A stretch of DNA of 53,782 nt, taken from contig ONNS01000005.1 in the NCBI GenBank assembly GCA_900319275.1, positions 10,717 to 64,498 of the forward strand, read 5' to 3'. Position numbers and translations under genes: made by a program. Source of the DNA: an uncultured Eubacteriales bacterium. Its GTDB lineage: Bacteria > Bacillota > Clostridia > Oscillospirales > Oscillospiraceae. The notes beneath the pieces are model-generated. The model searched no databases. It saw only the letters and a program-made list of their open reading frames with translations, and had not been told where the DNA came from. Below, piece by piece: positions 44,259 to 51,223 of this stretch; positions within the stretch are counted from its first letter, which is position 1; the number at the start of each line of letters is the position of its first letter.

Positions 44259-45357
44259 GCTGTATCACCTCCTCGCGGCGGTCGATGGCGGCCAGTCCCC
44301 AGCGGGCGGCCTGTTCGATCAGCTCGCGCTCGTCGTCGCTGCGGGCGGCTTCATAGCGCTCGCGCAGCTTTAAGAGGAAGAGCCCGCGCAGCGTGTCCTC
44401 GCCGGCGCGCTCCCATACGCTCTGCTGCAGGCGCGTCTGATCGCGCAGCTGCAGCTCAAAGAAGAATTCGTCCAGATTGCGCCGGAGTTTGTTGAGATCG
44501 GGCGGCTCGGCCACCTCGCCCGTCAGCGTGATGCGGTAGATGTCGCTGACGGTGTCGTCGCCGAGCTGGGTGTGGACAGCCAGCAGGGGATCGGTACCGG
44601 TCACGTCGACAGAGAGCGTCCGGTAGGCGCGCTTGGCGACGTTCACCGGTGTGAGCTCGCATTTCCCGCCCGCCAGCTCGACAAGATAGACGCTCTTCTC
44701 GCCCAGCTCGTCAAAGCCGCGTCCCTCGGGACAGCCTGGCCAGGCGTAAAAGGTTTGTCCGGCGCGCTGCAGGCCGCTTGCCGCGTGGATATGGCCGAGC
44801 GCCGCATAGTCAAGACCGGAGGCGGCCAGCTCTTTTTCGCTGATGGGGTTATACACCGATTCCCGCGCTCCGAATTCCCCGTGCAGGCACAAAAGGTCGA
44901 TATAGTCTCCGCCGGGCGGCACCGCAAAGCCCTCGAGCAGCGCGCGGCTGCGCTTGTCGACAAAGGCGGCACCCCACACGCGCACGCCAAGCGACTCGAG
45001 TTCCACGCACTCGAGCTCCGGATGGGTAAAAATATGTACGTTCGGTGGGAATTTCAAGCACGCGTAGGGAGAATTGTTCCCATAATAATCGTGGTTGCCG
45101 GGGGCGATGAACACCGGCACGGCCATCTGCTCGAGCGCGGTGATCAGCTCGGCGCCGGTCTCGTGATAGGTGTTGTCGCTGTCTAAGAGATCGCCCGGCA
45201 GCAGTACCAGCTGCAGCTGTTCCTTTTGCACCAGCGCAGCGATGCGCTGCAGCATGTCGCGCTGCTCCCCGCGGCGGATCGAGGCCTTGCCCGCGGGCAG
45301 CCCCTCAAAGGCCGAGTCGAGATGCCAGTCGGCCGTGTGCAGAAAACGCAGGCTCAT
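44245..45357 (-). CDS. SbcD/YhaO-like DNA exonuclease
   Basis: 370 residues. A calcineurin-type phosphoesterase with the Mre11/SbcD motif order: HTADWHLDS (near 6), LLPGDLLDSDN (near 52), APGNHDYYG (near 90), then LCLHGEF and GHIHAAS. Metal-dependent nuclease partner of the next gene. Start overlaps the end of ymdB by four bases (ATGA), so the three genes are one transcript. Confidence 0.92.
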   Translation of the reverse strand: MSLRFLHTADWHLDSAFEGLPAGKASIRRGEQRDMLQRIAALVQKEQLQLVLLPGDLLDSDNTYHETGAELITALEQMAVPVFIAPGNHDYYGNNSPYACLKFPPNVHIFTHPELECVELESLGVRVWGAAFVDKRSRALLEGFAVPPGGDYIDLLCLHGEFGARESVYNPISEKELAASGLDYAALGHIHAASGLQRAGQTFYAWPGCPEGRGFDELGEKSVYLVELAGGKCELTPVNVAKRAYRTLSVDVTGTDPLLAVHTQLGDDTVSDIYRITLTGEVAEPPDLNKLRRNLDEFFFELQLRDQTRLQQSVWERAGEDTLRGLFLLKLRERYEAARSDDERELIEQAARWGLAAIDRREEVIQHADQ

Positions 45358-46127
45358 AACAGTCGTACCCCCTCGGCGCTCTCACAGCGCCCGGTCTCCG
45401 GGTTGATCATGAAGACGCAGCCCTCCAGCTTCGCCGGCCCCTTGGCGGCGTTGTAGCGCTGCGGCGGGTCGCCGAAGAACTTCCCGATCGACTGCTCGGG
45501 ATCGATGCCGAGCACCGAGTGCACGGCGCCGGTCATGCCAAGATCGGTGATATAGCCGGTGCCCTTCGGGAGCACGCAGGCGTCGGAGGTCTGCACATGG
45601 GTGTGCGTGCCCCACACGGCGCTCGCACGGCCGTCTAAAAGAAAGCCCATCGCGCGCTTTTCACTTGTGCCCTCGGCATGGAAATCGACAAGGATGATCT
45701 TCTCGCGGATCTCTTCCATGTAGCCGTCGGCGATCACAAAGGGGTTGTCGGTATTCGTGTCCAGCGTGAAGCGGCCCATGAGGTTGAGCACGCAGATATC
45801 GCCGAAGTCCGTATGATAGACGTTGATGCCCTTGCCGGGGCACTGCGGGGCGAAGTTTGCCGGACGCAGGATGCGGCGGCGCTCATCGAGATAGGGCTGC
45901 AGCTCGGTGCGCGTCCAGGTGTGGTTGCCGAGCGTGATCACGTCGGCCCCGGCGTGCAGGATGCGGTCGGCCTGCCGCGGCGTGATGCCCACAACATTGG
46001 CGTTTTCGCCGTTGACGACCACAAAATCGATGGCGTTTTCTTTGCGATAGTCCCGCAGCCGCTTATCCAGAAACTCCAGTCCCGGCTCGCCGCAGACGTC
46101 GCCCACGGCCAGGATCCTGACGCTCAT
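45354..46127 (-). CDS. ymdB: YmdB-type metallophosphoesterase (TIGR00282)
   Basis: 257 residues. Motifs GDVCGEPG (8-15), VVNGENANVVG, TLGNHTW and GTHTHVQTSD define the YmdB family; the Bacillus member hydrolyses 2',3'-cyclic nucleotides and influences biofilm and motility decisions. First gene of a three-gene operon with the SbcCD-like pair, preceded by GAGGGGG and the promoter at 46168-46196. Confidence 0.95.
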   Translation of the reverse strand: MSVRILAVGDVCGEPGLEFLDKRLRDYRKENAIDFVVVNGENANVVGITPRQADRILHAGADVITLGNHTWTRTELQPYLDERRRILRPANFAPQCPGKGINVYHTDFGDICVLNLMGRFTLDTNTDNPFVIADGYMEEIREKIILVDFHAEGTSEKRAMGFLLDGRASAVWGTHTHVQTSDACVLPKGTGYITDLGMTGAVHSVLGIDPEQSIGKFFGDPPQRYNAAKGPAKLEGCVFMINPETGRCESAEGVRLL

Positions 46128-46167
46128 AACTCGTCCCCCTCATTGTGCGTGTACAATATTGCTAATT

Positions 46168-46196
46168 ATCATACCACAGCCAAAAAAAAGCTTCAA
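46168..46196 (-). promoter_or_regulatory. Promoter of the ymdB operon
   Basis: Minus strand TTGAAG (46196-46191), 17 bases, TATGAT (46173-46168). Confidence 0.7.
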
Positions 46197-46262
46197 GTGA
46201 TTCATGTGTAAATTCCGCACGGCGGCACATACTACCAATGAAGATAAACAGGAGGCGAGAAG

Positions 46263-46418
46263 ATGAACAATAAGAATTTCCTCATCGGCATGGGAATGGG
46301 GCTGGCTGTCGGCGGCAGCGCGGCCGCGATGGCCATGAAGCCGAAAAAGGTGAAGATCAACAAGGCCCTGAAAACCGTGGGCCGCATGGCCGACGCCGTC
46401 GCCAAAAATCTGAAGTGA
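46263..46418 (+). CDS. 51-residue small protein with Gly/Ala-rich membrane span
   Basis: The frame starts MNNKNFLIGMGMGLAVGGSA, continues with an Ala/Met stretch, and ends in a basic amphipathic tail (KPKKVKINKALKTVGRMADA...). A glycine-zipper membrane helix (residues 6-26) followed by lysine-rich helix. AGGAGG lies eight bases before the ATG. Short proteins of this type (YtxH-like or spore/cell-envelope small proteins) are common in Clostridia, but I recognise no named family. Divergent from ymdB; followed after 10 bases by a MITE. Confidence 0.7.
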   Translation: MNNKNFLIGMGMGLAVGGSAAAMAMKPKKVKINKALKTVGRMADAVAKNLK

Positions 46419-46428
46419 CAGGCCCGGC

Positions 46429-46596
46429 TTAGGGAAACGCTGAATCAATTCCCGCGCACGTCTTGACAGCATCTTTTCCGCCTGACTTTGGCTGAAAAAC
46501 TTGCAATACACAAAGTGTTCCTGCGTTTTTCAGCCTTCGTCAGACGAAAAACCTGCTCGCCAATCCGCACACGTTGATTTAATCAGCGCTTCCTTA
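46429..46596. mobile_element. MITE-like element upstream of tRNA-Arg
   Basis: The ends TTAGGGAAACGCTGAATCAA (46429-46448) and the complement of TTGATTTAATCAGCGCTTCC-TTA (46574-46596) are imperfect terminal inverted repeats of about 20 bases. Inside, CTGAAAAAC (46492-46500) pairs with GTTTTTCAG (46525-46533). 168 bases, no coding capacity. It probably moves with a transposase encoded elsewhere; no target-site duplication could be confirmed. Confidence 0.65.
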
Positions 46597-46626
46597 GAAA
46601 AAATTTGGAAATCGGAGAAAAAACAC

Positions 46627-46655
46627 TTGCTTTTTTCTCCCTGCTGTGCTATGAT
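46627..46655 (+). promoter_or_regulatory. Promoter of tRNA-Arg
   Basis: TTGCTT (46627-46632), 17 bases, TATGAT (46650-46655), 28 bases before the tRNA. Confidence 0.65.
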
Positions 46656-46682
46656 ACATAAGCTTTCAGAAAGCAAGCAAAT

Positions 46683-46759
46683 GCGCCGTTAGCTCAGCTG
46701 GATAGAGCGTCTGGCTACGGACCAGAAGGTCAGGGGTTCGAATCCCTTACGGCGTGCCA
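46683..46759 (+). tRNA. tRNA-Arg (anticodon ACG), integration site
   Basis: Acceptor GCGCCGT/ACGGCGT, D arm GCTC/GAGC, anticodon stem TCTGG/CCAGA around CTACGGA (anticodon ACG), T arm AGGGG-TTCGAAT-CCCTT, encoded CCA. The first acceptor pair is G-U rather than the G-C I would expect. Its 3' 45 bases are the left attachment site of the element to the right; the gene stays intact. Confidence 0.95.
46715..46759. other. Left attachment site (attL), 45 bases
   Basis: From the anticodon loop (CTACGGACCAGAAGG...) to the CCA end of tRNA-Arg. Identical to 52651-52695. Confidence 0.93.
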
Positions 46760-46761
46760 TT

Positions 46762-46799
46762 AAAAACCGCTTATTTCTTCGGAAATGGGCGGTTTTTGG
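46762..46799 (+). terminator. Terminator after tRNA-Arg
   Basis: AAAAACCGC (46762-46770) pairs with GCGGTTTTT (46789-46797) with an inner ATTTC/GAAAT stem. It lies within the element, so the element supplies the terminator of the host tRNA. Confidence 0.75.
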
Positions 46800-46834
46800 T
46801 ATTTTCTGAGGCGGTTTTTTGATAGCCGTGAAAA

Positions 46835-46857
46835 TGTGTCAACAAACAGTGTCAACA
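46835..46857. other. Left arm-type integrase sites
   Basis: TGTGTCAAC (46835) and AGTGTCAAC (46848), 13 bases apart, same orientation and spacing as three copies near the right end. Likely bound by the N-terminal arm-binding domain of the integrase. Confidence 0.75.
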
Positions 46858-47070
46858 AATTGATTTTTGACAGGTTTTTTTCTCTGTTTTGTACAACTTC
46901 AAGGGCTTGTGTCCGGCTGCTTGCGTGGGTGTGTCGCGTTCTGTCCAGCCATGCCCGGCGGGGGTGTGCCCTTGTGTATGGGGCATGGTTACACGCTCAT
47001 ACCACTTCGCCGGACAAAAGACTTGACACTTAAAAATTTTTCGCGGATTCAAAAAGGCCTGTTCGCGCGG

Positions 47071-47240
47071 TATCATCTCGCGCGTGCGCGTGTAGTGTAA
47101 CGCCTTTTGGCTGGAGACCATTTTGGTCTCTTGCCAGTATCATCTCGCGCGTGCGCGTGTAGTGTAACCTTGGCTGTCGTCAAAATGATGACAAGCAGAT
47201 TCGCGTATCATCTTGCGCGTGTCAACTCGGTCAAAATTGA
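47071..47240 (+). repeat. Iterated 31-base repeats with hairpin spacers
   Basis: A 31-base sequence starting TATCATCTCGCGCGTGCGCG occurs at 47071-47101 and 47138-47168, with a shortened third copy at 47206 (TATCATCTTGCGCGTG). Periods are 67 and 68. Each spacer holds a hairpin around CAAAAT or ATTTTG: GGAGACC/GGTCTC (47113-47131), TGTCGTC/GATGACA (47174-47192), CTCGGTC/TTGAG (47227-47242). No gene lies in 46800-47495. Iteron, origin or regulator-binding array are the candidates. Confidence 0.7.
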
Positions 47241-47254
47241 GCGGGTTCATAATC

Positions 47255-47480
47255 GGCGCTGGTGGGGGCTTTCCCCATCACCACTTTCGTCAATAGCTTC
47301 TATCCAAATAGATAAAAGCTATTCTGGTATCCGTTCTGTCCAAATGGACAAAACTATGGAATGGACAAGTAAAGCACTAACAAACACGTCATTTTGCGTA
47401 TAACGCATATAGAAGCGCCTCTCTTGCGTTTTGCTACAAGATTAGCACTTCTATATGGTTTCGACTATCGTTGCTTAAAA
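47255..47480. other. Hairpin-rich noncoding left end of the element
   Basis: Further stems: GGTGGGG/CCCCATCACC (about 47268-47285), AATAGCTT...AAGCTATT enclosing TCTATC/GATAGA-like arms (47294-47325), TCTGTCCAAATGGACAAA (about 47336-47353) and CATATAGAAG/CTTCTATATG (47405-47458). No start codon with a ribosome site was found. Confidence 0.5.
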
Positions 47481-47495
47481 CGCCTGTAAATGCCT

Positions 47496-47717
47496 TTAGA
47501 ATTGAATTGCGCTTTTTCCGAGTTCAAAACCTTGAAAAAAACCTTGCTTTTCGGCTACGCTAAAAAGCTCAACGGCAATCTCGCACATTTCAATTTTGCT
47601 TTCTTCCGACAAGGGAACAGATACAATCCAGTTTTTGAAACGCTCCTGGACCTTCTCTTGACGCTCGTCAAGAAGCTGTTTCGACAATTCGGAAAGATCA
47701 ATCTTGATTTCGTCCAT
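47496..47717 (-). CDS. Element protein of unknown function, 73 residues
   Basis: Starts MDEIKIDLSELSKQLLDERQ; acidic, helical, with an ILSVPLSEESK-like turn and a GFFQGFELGKSA C-terminus. The ATG at 47717 follows GGAGG five bases upstream and is preferred to a longer frame from a TTG at 47837 lacking a ribosome site. Last gene of the element operon. Family not recognised; the composition resembles small phage/plasmid proteins. Confidence 0.6.
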   Translation of the reverse strand: MDEIKIDLSELSKQLLDERQEKVQERFKNWIVSVPLSEESKIEMCEIAVELFSVAEKQGFFQGFELGKSAIQF

Positions 47718-47875
47718 GCTGCCTCCGTCAATGGGTCTTGCGGTAGCTGCGCAAGAAGTCAAGAATCTGCACTCGGGGTTCAACATAAAGGCGGTGCTTT
47801 GTGGATTTGAAAAAAACATCACTGAATCGCTTTTCAATTCGTTTCTGTTCTGCTTTGCTTATCTGTACCATGCTT

Positions 47876-48190
47876 TTACCTCATTTTGATACATAATGAT
47901 TTGTCGTGCTCAATTTCAATAATTCGGACAACATCAAATACCGTCTCGATTTTTACAGTGTCCGATTGTGCAAGCGTTTTCTCCGTTTTGACGGCGTTAG
48001 GATCGCGCTTGACGCGCTTTGTTTTGACGGTGAATGTCTGCCCGGTGCTGTTGTCCTCGACGCATAGCGCACTGTTTAGACGGGTTACAGTTACAACAGA
48101 ATCTTGATATAGGGTTTTCGATTCGTGCTGCTGTCCGCATCCAGATAAAGCAAGACAAGCGGCAAGGACTATGCAAACTATTCTTTTCAT
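47876..48190 (-). CDS. Small lipoprotein of the element
   Basis: 104 residues. Signal peptide MKRIVCIVLAACLALSGC with lipobox LSGC (Cys18), then a compact, strand-rich domain (SVVTVTRLNSALCVEDNSTG). Start overlaps the upstream stop by four bases. A surface lipoprotein encoded by a small integrative element could act in superinfection exclusion or entry exclusion; that is speculation. Family not recognised. Confidence 0.75.
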   Translation of the reverse strand: MKRIVCIVLAACLALSGCGQQHESKTLYQDSVVTVTRLNSALCVEDNSTGQTFTVKTKRVKRDPNAVKTEKTLAQSDTVKIETVFDVVRIIEIEHDKSLCIKMR

Positions 48191-48372
48191 GGTTTACTCC
48201 ATACATCTGCCGTGTACCGGGATAGCAGTTCAATAGCTTTCAGACGGTCGGCGTCGGTGCTGGTGGCGCTGTCTCGAATCTCTCGGCAAATCTCAATTGC
48301 CCGCTGACGGTCGTTCAGTGCGGCCTCAAACTCTGCCTTTTTGCGCTCGTGATTAGTCTGTCCTTGTGTCAT
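48187..48372 (-). CDS. Element protein, 61 residues, helical
   Basis: Charged, helical throughout: RAIEICREIRDSATSTDADR, then LKAIELLSRYTADVWSKP. The second half resembles the N-terminal helix pair found in phage small terminase-like proteins (reiArdptaxdadRlkAielL), but the protein is far too short for one. Overlaps the lipoprotein gene (ATGA) and starts nine bases after the 308-residue gene. Confidence 0.6.
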   Translation of the reverse strand: MTQGQTNHERKKAEFEAALNDRQRAIEICREIRDSATSTDADRLKAIELLSRYTADVWSKP

Positions 48373-48381
48373 ATTACGGCC

Positions 48382-49308
48382 TCACTTCTTGTAAATATCC
48401 ATGACTTTAGAATACGTTTCGGCGGCTTTTGCCCGCGCTTCACCGATTCTATGCCCGGCCTCAATATCGGGTTTAACATCCTCCACGGTGGCGCTGCCGG
48501 CGGTGCCTGTCAGATCATCAATGAACTGCTGAGCGGGACTAATCGTTTCGCCGTCCTCGGTTTCCTTTTCTTCATAATCGGAAAGCTGGGACAGTTTCGG
48601 TTGAAAACTACTTGACCAGCGTTCTCCCATTCCTTGAATATCGCGCAAATATTTTTCAAAAAATTGACTTGCCGTAATTGCAGTGACGGAATTCCATGTA
48701 TATCCTAAATCAATCAGTTTCCCGTCGTCCGAAAAGACAGGGCGCTTTTGACCGTTCCAAATAAGACCGTGTCCGTGCAAATCGGTCGGAGCATATAGCA
48801 CGGCTGGACTGCTAACCAGACGGAGAATTTTGAGATCATGCTCGTAATCGGGCGGCGGCGTGACAGTTAGCTTCGCGCCGGTAGCCGTCAAGACTTTGTT
48901 TAGCGCCTTGATTGCCAGCGGCGCGCCGTTCGTCTGCCCTAAAAGCTGTTCGGCCTCGGCCTTGCTCGGCGTAATCCCAAAATCAGAAAATACTTTCAAA
49001 TTTTGATAAAATGCGGGAGCGGGACCACAAAGAAGCTGGTCGCGGTATTCCTTCTCCAAGCTGTCAACCTCGGGGCTAATTGTCCGCTCCAACAGTTGAC
49101 GCGCCATTTCGATAGTCTGCCGCGCTGTCATTGCTGCTACATCAATACGCCGCTGATACTCGCCCTTCTCGTCCTTAAACGCACGGCTCTCGGCTTGCGC
49201 TTTAGCTTCCGATTTGTTAAATTCCTTGTACGCCTCACGGACAACTCCGCAATATGAGCTAATCGCGGCGTTAATCTTGAGGAATGTTTTTTCTGTACTT
49301 CTATTCAT
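48382..49308 (-). CDS. Largest cargo protein of the element, 308 residues, unknown
   Basis: Soluble, without signal peptide or membrane span. Residues 1-100 are helical and highly charged (AYKEFNKSEAKAQAESRAFK), 130-230 form a mixed domain (LVSSPAVLYAPTDLHGHGLI, then WNGQKRPVFSDDGKLIDLG), 240-275 an acidic linker, and the end is helical. Helix-rich ends with a central compact domain could suit a phage structural or scaffold protein, but no motif supports that. No nucleotide-binding or nuclease motif was found. It is the main unexplained cargo. Confidence 0.75.
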   Translation of the reverse strand: MNRSTEKTFLKINAAISSYCGVVREAYKEFNKSEAKAQAESRAFKDEKGEYQRRIDVAAMTARQTIEMARQLLERTISPEVDSLEKEYRDQLLCGPAPAFYQNLKVFSDFGITPSKAEAEQLLGQTNGAPLAIKALNKVLTATGAKLTVTPPPDYEHDLKILRLVSSPAVLYAPTDLHGHGLIWNGQKRPVFSDDGKLIDLGYTWNSVTAITASQFFEKYLRDIQGMGERWSSSFQPKLSQLSDYEEKETEDGETISPAQQFIDDLTGTAGSATVEDVKPDIEAGHRIGEARAKAAETYSKVMDIYKK

Positions 49309-49376
49309 GTTAATACCTCTTGATTTTATTCAAAACTTTGAAATACTTCGCTTCTAAGAAAAAGGACTGATTATTG

Positions 49377-49556
49377 TCAAATATTTGACAATTGGTTTAC
49401 CGCTGTCATCAGATCGGAAAGCAAATCAGAAAGCTGCATTTCCTCATTTTCTGATAGCGTCAATTCATCGCAAAAGCATTGTAGTTCTTCCACGACCTTG
49501 AACAGAAGTGCCGTGTCTGCTTCTCTCTGCTTTGCGGAATCAGAATAGTTAATCAT
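49377..49556 (-). CDS. Element protein of unknown function, 59 residues
   Basis: Begins MINYSDSAKQREADTALLFK and is helical and acidic (DELTLSENEEMQLSDLLSDL). Start at 49556 after GGAGG; an upstream in-frame ATG at 49589 overlaps the ribosome site. Not recognised. Confidence 0.55.
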   Translation of the reverse strand: MINYSDSAKQREADTALLFKVVEELQCFCDELTLSENEEMQLSDLLSDLMTAVNQLSNI

Positions 49557-49589
49557 CTTATTTATCCTCCGGGTTCTACCGTCCATCAA

Positions 49590-49635
49590 CGGGCGTTAAC
49601 AGTTGTCAACGCTCGTCAACGGACAGTGTTATGTA
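49590..49635. promoter_or_regulatory. Imperfect palindrome with repeated GTCAACG
   Basis: CGTCCATCAACGGGCGTTAA... and ...TTGTCAACGCTCGTCAACGGAC fold on each other, with the unit (C)GTCAACG repeated. It separates the two halves of the cargo operon and could be an internal operator or terminator. 49636-49711 shows no gene. Confidence 0.4.
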
Positions 49636-49711
49636 GTGCTATGAAAGTGAAGTGTTTTGTTAGTGTGGTGCTGTGCTTATGCCTGTGCTGATAGGAAAGA
49701 AGGAATACAGA

Positions 49712-50110
49712 TCAATATGGAATACCTGCATCAATCTCTGGTGCGCTATCAGCAAGGGAATCGCGCCATGCGTCATAATCTTCGCGAGACAGCGGAATTC
49801 CGCCCTTGCGTTTTGTGGCGCTCACATATCCCGCATACGAACGCTGCTCGCATCCAGCCTGCCAGCCTTCGCCGTCTTTGTCGATTGTTTCGGCGGCTAA
49901 TTCCCAAAGCGTTTCGAGTCGAATTTGGTCTTTAGCATTCTCCACTTCTGACAAGTCAGGCTCAAATGCAATGTCTTTCCCGCGCTCGATACACCATAGA
50001 AGAAACATAGACCGCGCTTGATCGGTTTCCAGCTTCCTCAGCAGTCCGGCCCATGTAAAGCGTATTACAACGCCTGGACGCTGTTTTAGAGTTCGCCGTC
50101 CGTAGCTCAT
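49712..50110 (-). CDS. Element protein, DUF6291-like, 132 residues
   Basis: Starts MSYGRRTLKQRPGVVIRFTW at 50110, where ATGA overlaps the upstream stop and AGGAG lies upstream; an ATG at 50134 is also in frame. The pattern LLRKLETDQARSMFLLWCIE ... CEQRSYAGYVSATKRKGG matches, in my memory, the helical start and 'R..GYVSATKRKGG' linker of DUF6291 proteins found beside phage and plasmid replication genes. Role unknown, perhaps accessory to replication or regulation. Confidence 0.65.
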   Translation of the reverse strand: MSYGRRTLKQRPGVVIRFTWAGLLRKLETDQARSMFLLWCIERGKDIAFEPDLSEVENAKDQIRLETLWELAAETIDKDGEGWQAGCEQRSYAGYVSATKRKGGIPLSREDYDAWRDSLADSAPEIDAGIPY

Positions 50111-50568
50111 ATAAAGCTCTCCTGCCCGTCGCATTGTCGGAGAATGTCACGCGCACATTTAAGTGTCTGCTGGATTGACGCGCCTTTTGCGGACAATGAA
50201 GAAATCCACGATTCAATCTCCTGCCGGGCCTGCGCTGGGTTCTGCGCCGGAAGGTAAAAACCTCTTGCGTTAGCAAGAATCAAAGTTCCCGAATCTCGTT
50301 CGCGTTTGATTTTTCGGTAGAGCTCACGGCGGTTTTTACAGGCGCTTATTTCAAGAAGATCTCGAGCAGGGACAGCGTTTTCTTCTCCGAATTGGAGAAG
50401 CTCAGCGATTGTATTTTCGGCAATTTGACGGGATAGCCAAGATTGACAATTCGCTGATTCGGGGCTAAAATGGATAGCAGAAAAGACAGCCTCGTCCAAA
50501 AGCTTCTTTTCCCCAATGTCCGCTTGACTGCTGCAACAGCCGAGCGGGCTTTTATTTTGCTGTCTCAT
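50107..50568 (-). CDS. Winged-helix-like element protein, 153 residues
   Basis: The central part (AVPARDLLEISACKNRRELY, then KIKRERDSGTLILANARGFYLP) has the layout of a winged helix-turn-helix common in Clostridia phages and integrative elements: 'RelRkxIexER.xGalIlsxxxGYfLP'. It is probably a DNA-binding regulator or replication organiser. The start at 50568 overlaps the excisionase stop (ATGA). Function inferred from fold only. Confidence 0.7.
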   Translation of the reverse strand: MRQQNKSPLGCCSSQADIGEKKLLDEAVFSAIHFSPESANCQSWLSRQIAENTIAELLQFGEENAVPARDLLEISACKNRRELYRKIKRERDSGTLILANARGFYLPAQNPAQARQEIESWISSLSAKGASIQQTLKCARDILRQCDGQESFI

Positions 50569-50759
50569 CGGCTCGTCTCACTTCCTGAGGCGTTTCGTCT
50601 GCACTCATCTTCAAGTTGTGCAATAAGCATTTCCTCATTGATTTTGAAAGACGCGCCAGAACGAAAACCTGGACAACGGCTCTCTGCAATCAGTCGTCGA
50701 ATGAAATCTCGTGGAATACCGTATTTTTTGGAAAAATTGTTCGTTGATAAGTAACCCAT
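50565..50759 (-). CDS. Excisionase-like helix-turn-helix protein
   Basis: 64 residues: MGYLSTNNFSKKYGIPRDFI, RRLIAESRCPGFRSG, then a basic/acidic tail. The MerR-like/Xis-type winged helix with 'FSKKYGIP...RRLI' is clear. GGAGG precedes the ATG. It is the first gene of the main cargo operon rather than the usual neighbour of the integrase, so it may act as a regulator as well as an excision factor. Confidence 0.75.
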   Translation of the reverse strand: MGYLSTNNFSKKYGIPRDFIRRLIAESRCPGFRSGASFKINEEMLIAQLEDECRRNASGSETSR

Positions 50760-50787
50760 TTCAGATTACCTCCTGTAATATATATTT

Positions 50788-50853
50788 CAATCGAAATCGG
50801 TAAAATATTTCGATTGTTTGCTTAATTATACCATACCTTGCTACATTTTGCAA
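50788..50853 (-). promoter_or_regulatory. Promoter and palindromic operator of the element operon
   Basis: Minus strand TTGCAA (50853-50848), 17 bases, TATAAT (50830-50825). Just downstream lies the palindrome CAATCGAAAT (50788-50797) / ATTTCGATTG (50807-50816), well placed to block transcription. Regulator not identified; the excisionase-like or winged-helix protein is a candidate. Confidence 0.7.
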
Positions 50854-50970
50854 TAAATATTTAAAAGTGAAATACAAATAGTAATATTTGCTTGATTTTT
50901 GCTTGCTACGCTGTGTTATACTATATCGAGCGATTATTTACAATCCTTCACTAAGATATAATATATTATA

Positions 50971-51009
50971 GAAGAAATGCCCGTCCCTATTTCGGAGACG
51001 GGCTTCTTC
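50971..51009 (-). terminator. Terminator of the integrase-side gene pair
   Basis: GAAGAA and GCCCGTC (50971-50985) pair with GACGGGC and TTCTTC (50997-51009). It ends the transcript of integrase and the 64-residue gene. The AT-rich stretch 50854-50970 holds no gene. Confidence 0.75.
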
Positions 51010-51204
51010 TTATTTCGTCATTTCTGCGGATATACGGTCTAAATGTTCTGCCGCGCTGTAAATTGCATCGACAAGTTGACCGGGCTCGGTATACTTGATT
51101 TCCTCGCGATCGGCCTGCACGGATAGATTTTTTAAGAGCCGTGCAATTCGTGAAATTTCCATTGCAGTCTCAAAGTTTTTGCTGGTGATTGCAGTTTCGT
51201 TCAT
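51010..51204 (-). CDS. Small protein next to the integrase, 64 residues
   Basis: Begins MNETAITSKNFETAMEISRI and is helical throughout (LVDAIYSAAEHLDRISAEMT). Strong ribosome site AGGAGG. Lies 20 bases after the integrase gene and is probably co-transcribed. Not recognised; a recombination directionality factor or an integrase-modulating role would fit the position but is unproven. Confidence 0.6.
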   Translation of the reverse strand: MNETAITSKNFETAMEISRIARLLKNLSVQADREEIKYTEPGQLVDAIYSAAEHLDRISAEMTK

Positions 51205-51223
51205 TTTCGTTTACCTCCTATGT

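Noticed and set aside
47071..47240. Possible CRISPR array (31-base repeats, 36-base spacers)
   Set aside because: Only two full copies and one decayed copy, spacers are related palindromes rather than unique sequences, and no cas gene is near.
49657..50021. Plus-strand frames opposite the element genes
   Set aside because: No ribosome site. The minus-strand genes overlap neatly by ATGA and share one promoter.
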